In this document: positions 13,926 to 22,382 of the stretch, piece after piece | How positions within the stretch are numbered: the first letter of the stretch is position 1 | Layout of the letters: each line of letters begins with the position of its first letter | Source: Neobacillus niacini NBRC 15566 | Lineage (GTDB): Bacteria > Bacillota > Bacilli > Bacillales > Cytobacillaceae | Direction: 5' to 3' | Length of the DNA: 48,698 nt | NCBI RefSeq assembly: GCF_001591505.1 | Contig: NZ_BCVA01000046.1 | Coordinates: 1-48,698, forward strand | Made by a program: the position numbers and the translations under genes | Notes under the pieces: model-generated | The model's input: the letters and a program-made list of their open reading frames with translations, nothing else | What the model was told of the DNA's origin: nothing | Database searches by the model: none

Positions 13926-16900
13926 ATGTTTTTAACGGAAAGTAAATTTGAAGAGCGAATTGAAGAATTAGAAGGCTTCCGCTATCGAGATTGTACCGCC
14001 ATTGATTCATTCTATACATATGAAGATAGCGGAGAAATTGGCACGTATCCGCCGGTTGATTATCCGGAAACAAACATCATGAAAATCGGCGATTATTGGA
14101 AGGGGCGTGACCGCTATCTATGGCTTCATGCCAATGTGGTTTCCCATTTGGTAGAGAGCGGACGCCAGGTGGTCGGACTGTTTTCGTTTGGTAAAACGGG
14201 AGGCGGTAATAATTCCGGGTTTGAATCACTGCTTTTTGTGAACGGTAAACCGTATCAAGGTGTCGACTCTAACCATGAAGAGGTTCTTTTTGACGAGGAG
14301 GCGGTAAAAGGCCCGCTCCGGTTAGACTTTCGGCTTTGGTCCGGCATGAGTGGCGGCGGTGTTCCTGTCGAAAATGAATTCAAACTAAAAACGGCTAAAG
14401 TCGGCTGGCTGGATACTCGTGTCGATAACTTATACTACACACTTTTGGCTGCTTACGAAGTGTTAAAGGAGACGTCCGACGCAGATAGCGCGTACACGAC
14501 TTTGAAAAAGATGATCAATGATGCGCTCATGCTCATTAACTGGACAGAACCAGGAAGTGAGGAATTCTATCAATCCTGTTATGCCGCCGAAGAGAATCTG
14601 ACCGCGGCGATTCACTCCTATGAACGTTCATCTGATATTACGGTTCATACGGTCGGCCATACCCATATTGATGTTGCTTGGCTTTGGCGGTTAAAAAACA
14701 CTAGAGAGAAATCGGCTCGTTCGTTTTCGACAGTGCTGCATTTAATGAAGCAATTCCCTGAATACATGTTCCTGCAAACGCAGCCGCAGCTCTATGATTA
14801 TATTAAAACCGATTATCCCGAAATTTACGAACAAATGAAGGAAGTGATTGCCGAAGGGAAATGGGAAGCGGGCGGAGCAATGTGGCTCGAAGCGGACTGT
14901 AATATTCCAAGCGGCGAGTCGTTAGTCCGGCAGATCCTTCATGGAAAGGCATTTTTCAAGGAAGAGTTTGGTGTAGATTGCCGCTATCTATGGCTGCCTG
15001 ATGTGTTCGGTTACAGCTGGGCATTGCCGCAGATTTTGAAAAAATCAGGTATCCAAACGATGATGACCACAAAGATTAGCTGGAATCAATATAACCGGAT
15101 GCCGCATGATACCTTTTACTGGAAGGGCATCGACGGTTCAGAGATTTTAACGCATTTCATTACAACTCCAGAACCATGGAATTCATCCGACTCATGGCTC
15201 TATACGTACAACGGCTATATAACAGCCAAAACGGTAAAAGGGGTTTGGAAAGGCTATCGCGATAAAGAATTATCGAAAGACCTGCTTCTTTCCTACGGCT
15301 ACGGCGATGGCGGCGGAGGTGTCAATCGCCACATGCTAGAAATGCGGCGCAGATTTGATACGCTGCCAGGGATGCCGAATGTTAAAACATCAACAGCAGG
15401 GGCTTTCTTTGACAAGCTCCATCAAAATGTCGAGGAATCAAACAGCTATATTCATAAATGGGATGGGGAACTGTACCTGGAATACCACCGTGGTACGTAT
15501 ACAAGTCAAGCATTTATGAAAAGGATGAACCGCAAATTAGAGCTAATGTATCGGAGAGCTGAATTCTTATCGTCTTGGTTGTCTGAAAATGGCGATTGGA
15601 TGGGCAACGATGTGCTCAAGGATGGCTGGAAAATTATTTTGCGCAATCAATTCCATGATATTATCCCAGGTTCCTCGATTCAAGAAGTGTATGAGGATGC
15701 GCGCGAGGAGTACAGAGAGGCATTTGAGTTAGTGAATAAGCTGGAATCACAGGTCATTCAGTGTGGAATGGAACAAGGGGATCGTTCCGTCGTTCTGTTT
15801 AACACAGCAAAGCATACTGGCAAAAAAAATGTTGTCATTCCGCAATTTGCTGATTTTGCTGCAGGCGTTTGGAAAAACAGCAGTGGCGAAGTGTTAACCT
15901 CTCAAAAACATGAGGACTGCTGGCTCGTCGAAGTGGATAGGCTGCCAGCATTTGGGGCGGCAACCGTAACGTTTGCGCCGGTGGAAGCGGTGACAGCTGC
16001 TTCGGATTTTAGCTATCATGATCGTACATTGGAAACACCTTTTTACACGGTGGAGTGGAACGAGTTTGGCCAAATAACGAAGCTTTATGATAAAGAGGCA
16101 GATCGTGAAGTGCTTGCAGCTGGTATGAAAGCAAATATCCTGCAAATTTTTGAGGACCGGCCGCTTGCTCATGATGCGTGGGATATCGATATTTTCTATC
16201 AGGAAAAAATGGAAGAAATCCGTGATTTAATCCATTTTGAGGTGGTTGAAAACGGGGAGCTTGCGTTTGCCATTGAGGCGAAGTGGACCTATCATCATTC
16301 GGAGATTTCGCAGCGGGTGGTGTTTTATCATAATCACCGCAGGATTGACTTTGAGACAAATGTAGAGTGGCATGAAAAGCGTAAATTATTGAAGGCTGCC
16401 TTCCCTGTCGATGTACGGACAACCGAGGCAACCTATGATATTCAGTATGGAAACGTGAAACGCCCAACCCACTGGAATACCAGCTGGGATTTGGCAAAGT
16501 TTGAAACTGTTGGCCACCAATGGGCTGATTTATCAGAACCGGATTACGGTGTGAGTCTGCTCAATGATTGCAAATATGGCTATGACATTAAAGAAAATAC
16601 CATGCGTCTTACCTTGCTAAAAGCAGCCACACATCCGGACCCGGAGGCAGATCAGGGCACACATACCTTTGTGTATTCGCTATACCCTCATATCGGGGAT
16701 TGGCGTCAAGCGAAGACGGTGGAAGTGGCATGGGATTTAAATGATCCTGTCTTGACGGCCGCGGGAAAATGGACGAAGGAAGCCTCCTTCCTAGAAGCCG
16801 ATTGTGACCATATTTGGATTGATGCGGTGAAACCTGCTTATGATGGCAACGGAATGATCATTCGTGTCCATGAGTATGAGGGACGAAGAGGAAAGGTTAC

Positions 16901-17033
16901 GCTGAATGTTCATAAGGGCTTCGGGTCATGGGTAGAAACGAATTTAATCGAAGAACCGATTTCCCAAGAATCTAGTGGACCGATTGTGTTTGACGTGAAA
17001 CCTTATGAAATCAGGACGTTTCGAATTTTATAG
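13926..17033 (+). CDS. GH38 alpha-mannosidase (copy 1)
   Basis: 1035 residues; GGGGGGAG precedes the ATG. Cytosolic glycosidase, no signal peptide. The GH38 catalytic core starts near residue 240: GHTHIDVAWLW carries the zinc histidine and aspartate (about 244-254), EAGGAMWLEADCNIPSGESLVRQ follows, WLPDVFGYSW holds the nucleophile aspartate at about 359, and FHDIIPGSSI holds a second zinc histidine near 578. An N-terminal all-beta extension (residues 1-230, with FGKTGGGNNSGFES) precedes the core, as in bacterial MngB-like enzymes. It retains stereochemistry and hydrolyses terminal alpha-mannosides; linkage is not readable. It is cotranscribed with iolJ and ends at a terminator. A paralog at 28531 is alike over its full length. 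Confidence 0.92.
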   Translation: MFLTESKFEERIEELEGFRYRDCTAIDSFYTYEDSGEIGTYPPVDYPETNIMKIGDYWKGRDRYLWLHANVVSHLVESGRQVVGLFSFGKTGGGNNSGFESLLFVNGKPYQGVDSNHEEVLFDEEAVKGPLRLDFRLWSGMSGGGVPVENEFKLKTAKVGWLDTRVDNLYYTLLAAYEVLKETSDADSAYTTLKKMINDALMLINWTEPGSEEFYQSCYAAEENLTAAIHSYERSSDITVHTVGHTHIDVAWLWRLKNTREKSARSFSTVLHLMKQFPEYMFLQTQPQLYDYIKTDYPEIYEQMKEVIAEGKWEAGGAMWLEADCNIPSGESLVRQILHGKAFFKEEFGVDCRYLWLPDVFGYSWALPQILKKSGIQTMMTTKISWNQYNRMPHDTFYWKGIDGSEILTHFITTPEPWNSSDSWLYTYNGYITAKTVKGVWKGYRDKELSKDLLLSYGYGDGGGGVNRHMLEMRRRFDTLPGMPNVKTSTAGAFFDKLHQNVEESNSYIHKWDGELYLEYHRGTYTSQAFMKRMNRKLELMYRRAEFLSSWLSENGDWMGNDVLKDGWKIILRNQFHDIIPGSSIQEVYEDAREEYREAFELVNKLESQVIQCGMEQGDRSVVLFNTAKHTGKKNVVIPQFADFAAGVWKNSSGEVLTSQKHEDCWLVEVDRLPAFGAATVTFAPVEAVTAASDFSYHDRTLETPFYTVEWNEFGQITKLYDKEADREVLAAGMKANILQIFEDRPLAHDAWDIDIFYQEKMEEIRDLIHFEVVENGELAFAIEAKWTYHHSEISQRVVFYHNHRRIDFETNVEWHEKRKLLKAAFPVDVRTTEATYDIQYGNVKRPTHWNTSWDLAKFETVGHQWADLSEPDYGVSLLNDCKYGYDIKENTMRLTLLKAATHPDPEADQGTHTFVYSLYPHIGDWRQAKTVEVAWDLNDPVLTAAGKWTKEASFLEADCDHIWIDAVKPAYDGNGMIIRVHEYEGRRGKVTLNVHKGFGSWVETNLIEEPISQESSGPIVFDVKPYEIRTFRIL

Positions 17034-17045
17034 GAGTAGAACGAG

Positions 17046-17075
17046 CGGCTAGGGTTGAACCTAGCCGACTATTTT
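17046..17075 (+). terminator. terminator of the iolJ-mannosidase operon
   Basis: CGGCTAGG (17046-17053) pairs with CCTAGCCG (17060-17067), followed by ACTATTTTA. Good stem, moderate T-run. Confidence 0.7.
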
Positions 17076-17187
17076 AGGAACCGGACAAGAATTAATCAAG
17101 TGATTTTTTCAACGGCAATTCTACAATTCTATCATTCGTTTTGCTCACGCCTCCTTTATGAAGAGAGGTTGATCGTACCATCTGTCA

Positions 17188-17215
17188 TTGACAACAATTT
17201 TTGCTAGTTTATAAT
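17188..17215 (+). promoter_or_regulatory. consensus sigma-A promoter of the ROK kinase gene
   Basis: TTGACA (17188-17193), 16-base spacer, TATAAT (17210-17215). Both hexamers are perfect. It starts the second transcription unit of the island. Confidence 0.75.
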
Positions 17216-17262
17216 AATTTTATATATTCTGTCATTTGTTTCTATCTATAGCCACTATCAAT

Positions 17263-17276
17263 TGAAAACGTTTACC
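17263..17276 (+). promoter_or_regulatory. cre box (CcpA site) upstream of the ROK kinase gene
   Basis: TGAAAACGTTTACC matches the consensus TGWAANCGNTNWCA at 13 of 14 positions. It lies about 40 bp downstream of the expected transcription start, where CcpA would act as a roadblock, implying glucose repression. Confidence 0.75.
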
Positions 17277-17380
17277 TATGTGACGTAAGCCTTTCTGATT
17301 ATGTGGTTAGTCAATAAATTGTTTCAAAAATGGGAGAGAACAGCCAAAAACCAATAGAAAATAAAAGGAGTGATAACGGA

Positions 17381-18253
17381 ATGTTAGGTGCGATTGAAGC
17401 TGGCGGGACAAAGTTTGTCTGTGCTGTCGGGGATGAACAAGGCACTATCATGGACACAATTCAATTTCCCACGACGGTGCCGGAAGAAACCATTCCAAAG
17501 GTAATCGATTTTTTCAAGCAGTATCCGCTAAATGCGATGGGGATTGGTTCATTTGGACCCATTGATGTAAACCACGAAAGCCCGACTTACGGCAATATTA
17601 CATCCACACCAAAACCAGGGTGGAGAGATTTCAAGTTCCTAGAAACCATGAAGGAAGCCTTTCCGATTCCGATCGGTTTTAACACGGATGTCAATGCGGC
17701 TGCCTTGGGTGAAGCAGAACTTGGTGCGGCAAGGGGATTGGATAGCTGTCTTTATATTACAGTTGGTACAGGGATTGGTGCAGGAGCAGTCGTACATGGC
17801 AAGCTGCTTCAAGGGCTTTCACATCCGGAAATGGGACATATTCTTGTCAGACGTCATGAAAATGATGCCTATTCAGGAAAGTGCCCTTTTCATCATGATT
17901 GCTTAGAAGGTCTTGCTGCTGGACCAGCCATAGAAGGACGATGGGGCGAAAAGGGCATTCACTTAGTAGACCGTCACGAAGTTTGGGATTTGGAAGGTTA
18001 TTATCTTGCTCAAGCACTCTATCACTATATTTTAATTCTTTCGCCGAAAAAGATTATTCTTGGTGGCGGAGTCATGCACCAACAGCAAGTATTTGCCTCC
18101 ATTTATAAGTATTTGCCGGAGTTTATGAACGGATATGTTTCCTTACCGGAACTTACCGATTATATTGTGCGTCCTGATCTTGGCGATCTTGCTGGAATTA
18201 CCGGATCCCTTCTGCTTGGAAAGCAAGCACTAGAAGAGGCCAGTCACGAATAA
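17381..18253 (+). CDS. ROK-family sugar kinase, GmuE/fructokinase-like
   Basis: 290 residues. The ROK fold phosphorylates hexoses at the 6-hydroxyl with ATP. The phosphate loop AIEAGGTKFVCAVG opens the protein, FNTDVNAAALGE near 107 carries the catalytic aspartate, GTGIGAGAVV is the second ATP loop, and SHPEMGHILVRRH followed by CPFHHDCLEG near 168-182 is the zinc site typical of the GmuE/ScrK subgroup. I chose the ATG at 17381 because AAAGGAG precedes it and the protein then begins like B. subtilis GmuE; an in-frame ATG at 17330 has no ribosome site. In B. subtilis this kinase sits in the glucomannan operon with a mannose-6-phosphate isomerase, so here it plausibly phosphorylates mannose for ManA. 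Fructose is the alternative substrate. Confidence 0.88.
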   Translation: MLGAIEAGGTKFVCAVGDEQGTIMDTIQFPTTVPEETIPKVIDFFKQYPLNAMGIGSFGPIDVNHESPTYGNITSTPKPGWRDFKFLETMKEAFPIPIGFNTDVNAAALGEAELGAARGLDSCLYITVGTGIGAGAVVHGKLLQGLSHPEMGHILVRRHENDAYSGKCPFHHDCLEGLAAGPAIEGRWGEKGIHLVDRHEVWDLEGYYLAQALYHYILILSPKKIILGGGVMHQQQVFASIYKYLPEFMNGYVSLPELTDYIVRPDLGDLAGITGSLLLGKQALEEASHE

Positions 18254-18342
18254 AATGTCCTGCTATAAGTTTCCTTTCTATTTTTTTAAATAAAGATGTT
18301 ACTATTAATCTACTCGAGATTGTTTTTTGAAGGGGTTTAAAG

Positions 18343-19461
18343 ATGAAAAAAGGACATATAGAATTAATTAAAAAAATTAACCGTGATCTAGTTCTTGAAA
18401 CGATTCGCCATGAACAGCCAATCAGCAGGGCGAAAATTTCACGGAATCTCGGAATCAGCCGTTCTACCGTTTCATCAATTGTAGATGAATTAATTGAAAA
18501 AAAGTTTGTTGTTGAATTAGGGTATGGTGAATCTACCAAAGAGGGAGGCAGAAGGGCGATCGAATTAGGATTTAATCCAAGCTCAAGCTTCGGTATTGGA
18601 GTGGAAATTTCAAGTACCAAGCTTTACATTTGTATCGCTGATTTGGATGGAAATGTGATTTATAAAACCACATTCTTACCGACGAATCAACTCCATGTTA
18701 TTCGTGACTCCATCGATAAATGTATCGATTTATCGCCAGTTTCATTGGAGCAGATTATCTCCATTGGCTTTTGTATTCCCGGCACCACGGATAGTGAGCT
18801 CGGCATTGTTGATTCCCCGGAATTGCAGTGGAGTGCTGTCGAATTCATTCCGTATATGAAACAGTTTTTCCCTATGCCTATGTTTATTAACAATAACGTG
18901 AACTGCATGGCTCTTGGTGAAAAGTTGCTTGGTAATGCCAGAAATACAGATGATTTTGTCTATATTTTTATTGAAAAAGGAATTGGCAGTGCCATCATGG
19001 CCAATGGCGAACTCATTCAAGGGAAAAATTACATGGCCGGTGAAATTGGTTATTTTGCCTTTGAAACAGATACAACACATAAAGAGATTAATAGATTGGG
19101 TAATTTTGGGACATTTGACAAAAAGGCTTCTTTGTTGGCGTTTGAACAGGATGCCGTGAACTTTTATGAACTAATAAAAAAATATCCTGAATTGGCAGCT
19201 GAAGAGTGCCAGTTAGTCGACAATTTTGTCCGTAGTTTTTCCCTTGGACTTGCGAATATGATTAGTTTGCTGAATCCAGAAAAAGTAATTATTGGCGGTA
19301 AAATGGGGAAAGAACTCTCTTTTATCCTCCCGATGATTACTGAAAAGGTGGTAACCATCACCCCGCTTCCATGTGCGATTGAATTATCGACGGCAAGCGA
19401 TGATATTGGAACACTAGGAATTATCCTATATTCTTTTGATAAAGTAAGAGATTTAGTATAG
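18343..19461 (+). CDS. ROK-family repressor (NagC/XylR type) with a degenerate kinase domain
   Basis: 372 residues. An N-terminal winged helix-turn-helix (SRAKISRNLGISRSTVSSIV, about 28-47) is fused to a ROK domain. The kinase part looks dead: the usual DxGGT phosphate loop reads EISSTK, the catalytic aspartate of the xNDxN motif is replaced (FINNNVNCMALGE), and both the substrate histidine (GEIGH becomes GEIGY) and the CxCGxxGCxE zinc site are missing. It is therefore a sensor/regulator only. Two nearby sequences with the XylR operator geometry (19484-19508 and 21293-21317) are its likely targets. The effector is unknown. Confidence 0.88.
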   Translation: MKKGHIELIKKINRDLVLETIRHEQPISRAKISRNLGISRSTVSSIVDELIEKKFVVELGYGESTKEGGRRAIELGFNPSSSFGIGVEISSTKLYICIADLDGNVIYKTTFLPTNQLHVIRDSIDKCIDLSPVSLEQIISIGFCIPGTTDSELGIVDSPELQWSAVEFIPYMKQFFPMPMFINNNVNCMALGEKLLGNARNTDDFVYIFIEKGIGSAIMANGELIQGKNYMAGEIGYFAFETDTTHKEINRLGNFGTFDKKASLLAFEQDAVNFYELIKKYPELAAEECQLVDNFVRSFSLGLANMISLLNPEKVIIGGKMGKELSFILPMITEKVVTITPLPCAIELSTASDDIGTLGIILYSFDKVRDLV

Positions 19462-19483
19462 GACCTTCTTTTTTTATCTTTCG

Positions 19484-19508
19484 TTAGTTCTGAGGGAAAA
19501 CAAACCAA
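19484..19508 (+). promoter_or_regulatory. XylR-like ROK operator upstream of the DUF4091 gene
   Basis: TTAGTTC-N11-AAACCAA, one mismatch per half-site from TTAGTTT-N11-AAACTAA, the layout of Bacillus xylose (ROK repressor) operators. It lies 31 bp before the gene start. Confidence 0.6.
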
Positions 19509-19539
19509 CCAAACACAACCAAAAGATTGGAGTGCTGAA

Positions 19540-21198
19540 ATGGAAGTGAGTCATGAGTTTTATACAAGGGTGCTTAGTTCATTAACAAAGGTTTTCCCTG
19601 ATTGTGAGTTGGCCGACCAACCGGTTACAACCGGCACAGCACTGTGGAATGAAACCTTTTCCTTCCAGGTTGCCTATAAGTCTACTTGGCACCTAAAACA
19701 GATAAAAGTAAACGTTGAATCAGCCTTAAATGAGTGGATGACCGTTCGAAGTGTAGGATTAGTTCCTTCGGAGCTGCCGTGTGTTCACGATCAAGATGAC
19801 ATCGTTCTTCGCAAAACGCCCGGACTTTACCCTGATCCTCTCTACCCGCTAGAGGAAACAGAAGGGATTACCGCCTTTCCGGGACAATGGCGTTCCATTT
19901 GGATTAGTGTTGATTTAAAGAATGCGAAGCTTTCAGGAAGTTATCCGATTGATATCACCTTTGAAAGTGCTAATAGCGAAATCCTCGGTCGGGAGGTATT
20001 TACGCTAGAGGTCATTGCGCTAGAGCTTCCGGAACAAACAACGTATCATACAGAATGGTTTCATACGGACTGCTTGGCAACGTACTACAATGTCGAGATT
20101 TTCAGTGAAGCTCATTGGAGGTTAATTGAGCAGTATGTTCATACTGCAGCAACTCACGGTGTGAATATGATTCTTACCCCGCTTTTTACTCCGCCTTTGG
20201 ATACAGAGGTGGGCGGCGAACGTCCAACTGTTCAGCTTGTTGATGTCGAGGCGGTGGGAGATACCTACCACTTCTCGTTTGAAAAGTTGGAAAGATGGAT
20301 TACCCTTTGCCGTGAACAAGGAATCAAGTACTTTGAATTCTCGCACTTGTTTACCCAGTGGGGAGCAAAGCATGCTCCGAAAATCATGGTGAACGAACAA
20401 GGGGAACTCAAACGAAGATTTGGCTGGGAAACATATGCCGCGGGTGAAGACTATCACCAATTCCTGCACCAATTTCTACCTAAACTTGTAGCATTTATAG
20501 ACGAACATCAGTTAGAGCGCAATAGTTTTTTTCATATCTCAGATGAGCCGAATGGGGAGGATTTGCCGTGTTATCAGCGTGCAAGTGAAATTATCTATCA
20601 ACATTTGGCAGACTTTCCGATTATGGACGCTCTTTCAGATTATAGGTTTTATGAGAAGGGTTTTGTGAAAAACCCAATCCCGGCGAATGACCATATCGGT
20701 CCGTTTCTTGAGAAGGGAGTAGAAAATCTCTGGACCTATTACTGTAACGGCCAAAAGAATAAGGTCTCCAACCGCTTTTTTGCGATGCCATCCTTCCGAA
20801 CACGAATTCTAGGGCTTCAGTTGTATAAGTTTAATGTGATTGGCTTCCTTCACTGGGGCTATAACTTCTGGTACTCGCAGTATTCGAAAAAGCCGATCGA
20901 CCCGTTTAAAAATACAGATGCCAATTATTCTTTTCCTTCAGGGGATGCCTTTCTCGTCTATCCGGGTGAGCATGGTCCGATTGAATCCATTCGGCTTGAG
21001 GTGCTGAATGACGCCTTTCAAGACATCAGGGCATTGCAGCTGCTAGAAAGCTATATTGGCAGACAACGAGTGATAGAGATTTTGGAGGAAGGTTTGGACC
21101 ATGAACTAACCTTTACTGATTATCCTCTCGAACTAGATTGGCACCTGCTTAAAAGGGAAAGAATCAATCGTGAGCTTAAGCGGTACCAACAAATGTAA
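19540..21198 (+). CDS. DUF4091 glycoside hydrolase, GH123-like
   Basis: 552 residues; TTGGAGTG precedes the ATG. An N-terminal beta-sandwich (about 1-165) is followed by a TIM-barrel of the DUF4091 type, related to GH123 beta-N-acetylgalactosaminidases that work by substrate-assisted catalysis with an adjacent Asp-Glu pair. Here HISDEPNGED places that pair at about D335-E336. FLHWGYNFWYSQYS and VYPGEHGPIESIRLEVLNDAFQDIRAL near the C-terminus are family signatures. No signal peptide, so it acts on imported saccharide. It has its own ROK-type operator. Family activity is broader than GalNAc removal, so substrate is uncertain; a HexNAc-bearing glycan is a fair guess. It sits between the two ROK genes. 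Confidence 0.82.
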   Translation: MEVSHEFYTRVLSSLTKVFPDCELADQPVTTGTALWNETFSFQVAYKSTWHLKQIKVNVESALNEWMTVRSVGLVPSELPCVHDQDDIVLRKTPGLYPDPLYPLEETEGITAFPGQWRSIWISVDLKNAKLSGSYPIDITFESANSEILGREVFTLEVIALELPEQTTYHTEWFHTDCLATYYNVEIFSEAHWRLIEQYVHTAATHGVNMILTPLFTPPLDTEVGGERPTVQLVDVEAVGDTYHFSFEKLERWITLCREQGIKYFEFSHLFTQWGAKHAPKIMVNEQGELKRRFGWETYAAGEDYHQFLHQFLPKLVAFIDEHQLERNSFFHISDEPNGEDLPCYQRASEIIYQHLADFPIMDALSDYRFYEKGFVKNPIPANDHIGPFLEKGVENLWTYYCNGQKNKVSNRFFAMPSFRTRILGLQLYKFNVIGFLHWGYNFWYSQYSKKPIDPFKNTDANYSFPSGDAFLVYPGEHGPIESIRLEVLNDAFQDIRALQLLESYIGRQRVIEILEEGLDHELTFTDYPLELDWHLLKRERINRELKRYQQM

Positions 21199-21248
21199 AG
21201 GGATACATATTTAAAAAATGGCAATTTATCAAATTATTAGAAAAAAGG

Positions 21249-21326
21249 TTGACGGGCTGTTTGGTAGAAATGTATACTCTTGGTAAGGTTAGTTAGTTTT
21301 TCCTTAGAACAAACTAACCTTACCAA
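21249..21326 (+). promoter_or_regulatory. sigma-A promoter with overlapping ROK operator
   Basis: TTGACG (21249-21254), 18 bases, TATACT (21273-21278). Directly downstream is a perfect 15-bp inverted repeat, TTGGTAAGGTTAGTT (21280-21294) with AACTAACCTTACCAA (21312-21326). Nested in it is TTAGTTT-N11-AAACTAA (21293-21317), identical in geometry to Bacillus XylR operators. The position over the start site fits repression by the ROK protein at 18343. Confidence 0.85.
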
Positions 21327-21347
21327 AGGAAAATGGGGAGATTTCAT

Positions 21348-22328
21348 ATGATACCAAATACCAGGGCTGCAAACCGCCAAGAGTGTGTGAAGAAATATGG
21401 TGTTGGCGTTGACATTGGCGGAACCAAAATTTTAATTTGTATTGCCGATACCCATGGAGATATTGTGTATAGGCGAAAGGTAGAAACAACGAGTGATTAT
21501 TACAAGATTTACGAGTACATATATCAATCAATAAAAAATGCTAGTTTAGCACTTGAACAGATCGAATCGATTGGATTTGGTGTGCCGGGCATTACGGATA
21601 GTGTCATGGGCACGGTCATTGATGCTCCTGCATTTAAATGGAAAAATGAACCGTTTAAGGAAAAGATGGAGCAATATTTCGATTGTCCGGTTTATGTCAA
21701 TAATGATGTGAATTGTGCAGCCCACGGAGAGCGGTGGCTGGGAAGTGCGAAAAATATCGAGGACTTTGTTTTTATTGCGATTGGCACAGGTGTAGGCAGT
21801 GCGATTTTTTCAAATGGCGCAATGGTCCAAGGTGATCAATTTATGGCTGGAGAGATTGGCTATTTACTAGGGGACAGCGACCTTCCTCATATTGAAGATA
21901 ATATGTTTGGGGAATTTGGTGTATTTGAGAAAAAAACTTCAGGAACGGCTCTTGCCAGTCATGGTATAGATCCAAAACTGCTTTTTGAACATTTTTCGGC
22001 AGGTGAGGCGAATGCAATCAGCATTGTGAATCAATTTATTACGGACCTTTCCATTGCCATCGCCAATGTTGTCAGTCTGCTGAATCCAAGAAAGGTGATT
22101 ATCGGCGGCGGCGTTTCCAATTCGATGTCACAGGTAATTGGCTTGATTCAAGGGAAAGTTGCCCAGTTCACTCCAATTCCTGTAACGATTGAATTATCCG
22201 CAATGAATGAAGAATCTGGCGCACTTGGTGCCCTTGCTTACGCATTCGAACAGGATAGAGACAAGGCGAAAACGAAACCAAGAGATTTAGTGCAGTTGAA
22301 GCCATTAAAACAGGTCTTTCCATCGTAA
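21348..22328 (+). CDS. ROK-family protein without DNA-binding domain
   Basis: 326 residues. Similar to the ROK domain of the repressor at 18343 but lacking the helix-turn-helix. Unlike that protein it keeps the phosphate loop VDIGGTKILIC near 22-32 and the aspartate in VYVNNDVNCAAHGE, so it may be an active kinase. It lacks the zinc cysteines and the GEIGH histidine (GEIGY), which is unusual for a hexose-6-kinase. I prefer the ATG at 21348, with GGGGAG 7 bases upstream, over the ATG at 21333. It is the first gene of the transcription unit that includes the ABC importer, and its promoter has the ROK operator. A substrate other than a plain hexose is possible; unassigned. Confidence 0.8.
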   Translation: MIPNTRAANRQECVKKYGVGVDIGGTKILICIADTHGDIVYRRKVETTSDYYKIYEYIYQSIKNASLALEQIESIGFGVPGITDSVMGTVIDAPAFKWKNEPFKEKMEQYFDCPVYVNNDVNCAAHGERWLGSAKNIEDFVFIAIGTGVGSAIFSNGAMVQGDQFMAGEIGYLLGDSDLPHIEDNMFGEFGVFEKKTSGTALASHGIDPKLLFEHFSAGEANAISIVNQFITDLSIAIANVVSLLNPRKVIIGGGVSNSMSQVIGLIQGKVAQFTPIPVTIELSAMNEESGALGALAYAFEQDRDKAKTKPRDLVQLKPLKQVFPS

Positions 22329-22331
22329 ATT

Positions 22332-22345
22332 AGAAAGCGTTTACA
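22332..22345 (+). promoter_or_regulatory. cre box between the ROK gene and the PHP/ABC genes
   Basis: AGAAAGCGTTTACA matches the CcpA consensus at 13 of 14 positions (first base differs). It starts 4 bases past the ROK stop, so it would block read-through into the transporter genes when glucose is present. Confidence 0.75.
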
Positions 22346-22382
22346 GGCGTTCTTGACAAATATAGAAAAGAGGGGATTCTAT

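Noticed and set aside
16009..16497. 162-residue minus-strand frame inside the GH38 gene
   Set aside because: Antisense shadow of a gene with clear GH38 motifs; no ribosome site or recognisable domain.
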